DNA of 64,000 bases from Chitinophaga barathri. Its GTDB lineage: Bacteria; Bacteroidota; Bacteroidia; Chitinophagales; Chitinophagaceae. The stretch is taken from assembly GCF_003807585.1 (NCBI RefSeq), contig NZ_RMBX01000003.1:372001-436000 (forward strand), written 5' to 3'. Below the pieces are notes generated by a model. The model had not been told where the DNA came from, ran no database searches, and saw only the letters and a list, made by a program, of their open reading frames with translations. Of the stretch, positions 61,075 to 64,000 are shown piece by piece. The number at the start of each line of letters is the position of its first letter. The first letter of the stretch is position 1. The position numbers were made by a program, and so were the translations under genes.

Positions 61075-61185
61075 CCTACTGACATCCTGCTGACATTCCC
61101 TACTAATCCACTATACTACTCCTTCCCTTTCAAACGGCCATGGTCCTGCATTTGGCCGGCCACCCTACTGACATCCTCCTGCCAT
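61075..61185. repeat. Degenerate 11-bp-phased repeats, CCTACTGACAT type
   Basis: CCTACTGACAT (61075) and CCTGCTGACAT (61086) are consecutive 11-mers. They are followed by looser 11-mers (TCCCTACTAAT, CCACTATACTA). CCTACTGACAT returns at 61164 with CCTCCTGCCAT at 61175, one base out of phase with the first block. Confidence 0.6.
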
Positions 61186-61304
61186 CCTTCGGTGATCCTT
61201 CGGTTGGCTTCGGTCGTGGTACGGGTTTGAGGGTGTTTCACCGAAGGATCACCGAAGGATCACCGAAGGATCACCGAAGCATCACCGAAGGATGACCGAA
61301 GGTT
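61184..61304. repeat. 11-bp array CACCGAAGGAT with inverted copies
   Basis: Six direct units in perfect phase at 61239, 61250, 61261, 61272, 61283 and 61294 (CACCGAAGGAT, with CACCGAAGCAT and GACCGAAGGTT variants). Two inverted units (ATCCTTCGGTG, ATCCTTCGGTT) lie at 61184-61205. The gap between inverted and direct units is 33 bp, three units, so the whole block keeps one 11-bp register and can fold into a 22-bp hairpin. Confidence 0.88.
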
Positions 61305-61422
61305 CATACCAGTACGAAAATGCGAAAAACCCGCCTTCTACCCATTATCTGACAATATTCCAACAGTAGCTATCCTGCTATATAAACAGCAGGATATTAT
61401 ATTCTCAAAGCATTCATAAAGT

Positions 61423-61510
61423 ATAGATGAGGCATAGATAAGGCATATCTTATAGATATGCCTTATCTATGGGATATATATACCTTATATATGGGACATA
61501 TATGCTTTAT
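61423..61510. repeat. 11-bp-phased AT-rich array with a 16-bp palindrome
   Basis: Eight consecutive 11-mers: ATAGATGAGGC, ATAGATAAGGC, ATATCTTATAG, ATATGCCTTAT, CTATGGGATAT, ATATACCTTAT, ATATGGGACAT, ATATGCTTTAT. Within them ATAGATAAGGCATATC (61434-61449) and its exact inverse (61455-61470) form a perfect inverted repeat around TTATA. Confidence 0.82.
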
Positions 61511-61639
61511 CCCTACCGTAAGGCAGTACCAGTAAGGCTTTACGATGACTGCTAGATACAGGTTTCAAAGGAGCAGGTAGAAAGGGAAGTTCCGTTTTAT
61601 CGTAATAAATTGATAGTCAACGCATTTCTAAGGAAGCGT

Positions 61640-61670
61640 AAAAAAGCCAGCCCCCGGGGAGGGACTGGCC
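61640..61670 (-). terminator. Terminator of the glycan-utilisation operon
   Basis: On the minus strand GCCAG and CTGGC close a GC-rich hairpin (CCC-TCCCC with GGGG-G), followed by TTTTTTAC, 26 bp after the glycosidase stop. Confidence 0.82.
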
Positions 61671-61695
61671 GTTTATCTTCTGAACAAAAAACAGT

Positions 61696-63444
61696 TTAAT
61701 CAGCCTCGATGACCATACACACTACGGACATCGGCGGCAGGCTCACTTTCACACCCTGGGCGGCTGTGGCGCTGAAAGCCTTCAGCGTCGCGTAGTCCGC
61801 GGGGCCGCCTGCCTGCCCTGTGGGGCCGGAGCCGTTCACAAACACCTTGCGCGAAAAGCTGCTTACGCCTTCCCCGCCTGTGAGCACGTACCAGTAGTAG
61901 CGGCTGCCCGGCCTGAAGTTTTTGAAAGCCAGCTGCACATCCCGCGCGGAAGATGATCTGTTCACCAGCGTTACGCCCGCTTCGCCGGAGCTGAAAGTGG
62001 AGGCATAGGCGTTGATGCCGCTGTTGGAGCCGGATACCTCCGCGTTGATGAACCGGTCGCCCAGGCAATGCCTGAAATAGTAGAGATAATAAAACGCCGG
62101 CCTGGGGTCCCATTTCTGCTCGCCGGAAGCGGCTTCGCCCTGGCTGAAAAGCCCGTGGTCGTTCCCGTTTTCCCAGCCATTGGCAAGGTCCCAGCGGCAG
62201 GCGAGGCCGTAGCGGTTGCGCATCAGTTCGCCTATCACCATCACGGCATGCATGCCTGCCACCTGCGACACCATCTGCTGGGAGCCCACCGCGAAAATAT
62301 TCCACTCGGTGAGCGCCAGCGGTTTTACGGGTGCGCCGGCGGCGCTGGTAGCGGCGGTGATATGATCCGCCATGGCTTTGGTGACCGCTTCGGCGGAAGC
62401 CAGCACTTCGGGCGGATTGGAGTTTGTGTTGAACGGCGTATAATAGCTGTGGATGATGTAATAATCCGCCGGTAGGCCCGCCTGTTTCAGCACGCCGGTA
62501 TTCCATTCCCTGTCTGTGGGTGTGGCCCAGTTAGCCGGCTCATGTTCCAGCAGCTGCGCTCCGATAAAAATGGGTTTGCCGTTTTCGGCGGCGGCTTTGC
62601 GCATGGAGTCCGCAAACACTTTGAAGTGTTTACCATACAGTTCGCCGGTAATGATCCCGGGCTGCCCGTCTTTATTCTGCGCGGGATCTATGCGGTAACC
62701 CGCCTGCCATACGCCGTTGCTTTCATTGCCCACTTCCCAGTAACGCGTACGCCCTTTGTCCGCCCGTACCCAGTCCGCCGCCAGATGCGCGGCCGCGGCC
62801 ACAGGATCGGCGCCGGTGCCGTACCGTGCATACCCGTAATTGACGGTGATGATGCCTTCGTTGCCCGTGAGCTGGAGCATACGGTAGTAGTTATCCACGC
62901 TCAGCGTCCAGTCGTCCGTATTGCCGCCGAACCAGTAACCCGCATCTATCAGCGCGCCGTTCGCGTCCGTCAGTTTGGCGGGTGCGTCCGCCGGAGCCTG
63001 GCCCGGGGCTTTGTTCCAGAAATACACGCTGCTGTTGTTCCCCCCGGGGAAGCGGAGGATGCCAGGTTGTAGTTTGGACAGGTGATTGATCAGTTTGGGC
63101 TGGTTGACCACCTGGCTCATCCAGATGTTCGTATTGTTGCCAAACAATACGGGGGAGATTTTAGTGAGCACGGTGGATGCATCCACCGTTACCGTATAAC
63201 CGGCGGCGGAAGGCGGCGCCTTTTCCGTAAAGGCGGGCGCCGCAAACCTCCGTTGCATCCATCCATCCATGAAGAAGCCGATAGTGCCGGCAGTGGCAGG
63301 GTCCGCAGGGGTGACGATGACAGTTCCACTTGTATCCGCCCCCTGCTCTCCGCCATTGTAATTTCCTCCCCCGTTCTTTTTATTACATGCTCCCGCGGTT
63401 GTACATACCAGGCTAAGCAACCAGATTCCTCTTGCAATTTTCAT
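61696..63444 (-). CDS. Clan GH-A glycoside hydrolase lipoprotein (arabinofuranosidase/GH51- or GH79-like)
   Basis: A 582-residue lipoprotein (lipobox TAGAC, Cys20) with a Gly/Asn/Asp-rich linker, a TIM-barrel catalytic domain (about 85-470) and a C-terminal beta-sandwich. The acid/base is Glu241 in YWEVGNESNG and the nucleophile Glu380 in LALTEWNIF, the strand-4/strand-7 pair of clan A. The motif LRFPGGNNSSVYFWN resembles GH51 and GH79 enzymes. It is the last gene after a surface glycan-binding protein (two-base gap), so it probably acts at the cell surface on a polysaccharide within a PUL. The exact linkage is unknown. Confidence 0.85.
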   Translation of the reverse strand: MKIARGIWLLSLVCTTAGACNKKNGGGNYNGGEQGADTSGTVIVTPADPATAGTIGFFMDGWMQRRFAAPAFTEKAPPSAAGYTVTVDASTVLTKISPVLFGNNTNIWMSQVVNQPKLINHLSKLQPGILRFPGGNNSSVYFWNKAPGQAPADAPAKLTDANGALIDAGYWFGGNTDDWTLSVDNYYRMLQLTGNEGIITVNYGYARYGTGADPVAAAAHLAADWVRADKGRTRYWEVGNESNGVWQAGYRIDPAQNKDGQPGIITGELYGKHFKVFADSMRKAAAENGKPIFIGAQLLEHEPANWATPTDREWNTGVLKQAGLPADYYIIHSYYTPFNTNSNPPEVLASAEAVTKAMADHITAATSAAGAPVKPLALTEWNIFAVGSQQMVSQVAGMHAVMVIGELMRNRYGLACRWDLANGWENGNDHGLFSQGEAASGEQKWDPRPAFYYLYYFRHCLGDRFINAEVSGSNSGINAYASTFSSGEAGVTLVNRSSSARDVQLAFKNFRPGSRYYWYVLTGGEGVSSFSRKVFVNGSGPTGQAGGPADYATLKAFSATAAQGVKVSLPPMSVVCMVIEAD

Positions 63445-63446
63445 CT

Positions 63447-64000
63447 TTAATTAACCTTTATGATCCTGAAATTATCAAACGCGGTATTAAACACGTCTAT
63501 GGGTTTCGATTCTGAAATAATGCGGAAACCAAACGGTACTATACCGCCCGCTTTCAGCAGCTGGCCCATGGAAGAAGCGCCGGTGCCGGTGCCTTCCACG
63601 CCGTCCGCCGCGGTTTTGAATTCGCTGAGAAAGATCGTTACCGTGGTCCATTTATTGCCCGTATCGAACGATGAGTTCGTGGTAAGGGTGTGTGGCGTAA
63701 AACGGAAAGCGTATTGTTCGCCGAAACGGATCACGCAGATGGCGCTCGTCCAGGGCTCGCGGGTATTCATTTCAAACTTGAGGGCATAATTCGATGCCTG
63801 CTGCGTCATGACCGCGTCGGTGAACATGGGTACTTCATTGAAGTTGCCGGAGCGCCCGCCGTTCCACCAGGCGGGATCGTTTGCACCCACGCCGCCGAAT
63901 ACGCATTGCAGGTACTGGCCGCGTGTGCCGGGGAACAACGTGGCGTCGCTCTTACGCTCAGCGCCCCACCATGCCCAGTTGAATCGCGGCAGTTCGCCCG
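63447..64000 (-). CDS. Surface glycan-binding protein, C-terminal part
   Basis: The frame is open to the window edge; 184 residues of the C-terminus are visible (the first in-frame TTG at 63938 is not the real start). The sequence GGRSGNFNEVPMFTDAVMTQQASNYALKFEMN ... TTVTIFLSEFKTA ... IVPFGFRIISESKPIDVFNTAFDNFRIIKVN matches the C-terminal binding domain of SGBP-type (glycan-binding surface) lipoproteins encoded next to SusC/SusD. It is followed two bases later by the GH-A glycosidase. SusC/SusD genes are expected beyond the window. Confidence 0.78.
   Translation of the reverse strand, partial: GELPRFNWAWWGAERKSDATLFPGTRGQYLQCVFGGVGANDPAWWNGGRSGNFNEVPMFTDAVMTQQASNYALKFEMNTREPWTSAICVIRFGEQYAFRFTPHTLTTNSSFDTGNKWTTVTIFLSEFKTAADGVEGTGTGASSMGQLLKAGGIVPFGFRIISESKPIDVFNTAFDNFRIIKVN

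Larger units (their letters stand above)
60961..61639. other. Repeat-rich 0.7-kb intergenic region
   Basis: No gene is seen between the cyclase start and the glycosidase terminator. Much of it follows an 11-bp rhythm in at least three blocks of different sequence (61075-61140, 61184-61304 and 61423-61510), described separately. Confidence 0.7.

Noticed and set aside
61184..61304. Possible CRISPR array
   Set aside because: Units are only 11 bp, directly abutting with no spacers, and no cas genes are present.

Overview
The window comes from a member of the Bacteroidota, most likely the Chitinophagaceae (Chitinophaga-like). Pointers are a long secreted protein with a C-terminal type IX secretion (T9SS) sorting domain, a TonB-dependent receptor, a partial surface glycan-binding protein beside a lipoprotein glycosidase, many AraC regulators, Bacteroidota-type -7 promoter elements (TAnnTTTG), a LemA/DUF2207 pair and FtsX-type permeases. 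No phage structural genes, transposases or CRISPR arrays were found. Almost all of it reads as chromosomal core and accessory sequence.

Layout. 0-10 kb: DUF983 protein and AraC regulator, a GreA/GreB-type factor, a ferritin-like protein behind two strong operator-like dyads, DUF1361, LemA-DUF2207, an outer-membrane barrel, an EamA exporter and a GT87-like membrane protein. 10-17 kb: a carbohydrate-type operon (oxidoreductase, TIM-barrel isomerase, a 1147-residue ThuA/propeller/HEAT/cupredoxin lipoprotein) with a divergent cupin-AraC regulator. 17-28 kb: a 1305-residue T9SS cargo protein, a TonB-dependent receptor, AraC, a quinone reductase-like flavoprotein, a Tat-exported isomerase-like protein, and an imine-reductase-like enzyme divergent from an HxlR regulator. 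28-36.5 kb: a surface fibre-like protein, YCII protein, free methionine sulfoxide reductase, and a complete suf operon (sufB-C-D-S-E and a DUF59 gene) divergent from a cysteine-rich SufR-like repressor.

36.5-38.6 kb is the most unusual part. It is visibly AT-richer and holds a normal tRNA-Lys on the + strand. On the - strand there are two tandem leader units, each a promoter, an 18-codon ORF and a terminator. The second is followed by a tight five-member tRNA array (Pro-TGG, a decayed Lys, Gln-TTG, an Ile-type TAT, Gln-TTG) and then a shortened erythromycin-esterase-like gene. The short ORFs are rich in ATA, CAA and CCG codons. Their 3' ends can pair with the 5' arm of the terminator in a way that would exclude the terminator, and the two copies differ in a compensating manner. 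This looks like a ribosome-sensing attenuator in front of tRNA genes.

38.6-50 kb: NlpE-like lipoprotein paralogues, a small membrane protein gene split by an in-frame TGA, a PQQ-type sugar dehydrogenase lipoprotein, a tandem duplication of a small secreted protein, an MBL-fold hydrolase, DoxX, and an FtsX permease gene split by an in-frame TAG. 50-64 kb: a TPR histidine kinase and NarL-type regulator, an alpha/beta hydrolase, a seven-haem cytochrome, a second fibre-like protein, a membrane protein with an HTH-like N-terminus, a LamG-like secreted protein, a Rid protein lacking the usual arginine, a class III cyclase followed by a Crp-family regulator, and the end of a glycan-utilisation operon. 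Two intergenic regions (49.4 kb and 61.1-61.5 kb) carry tandem arrays whose units differ in sequence but share an exact 11-bp period.
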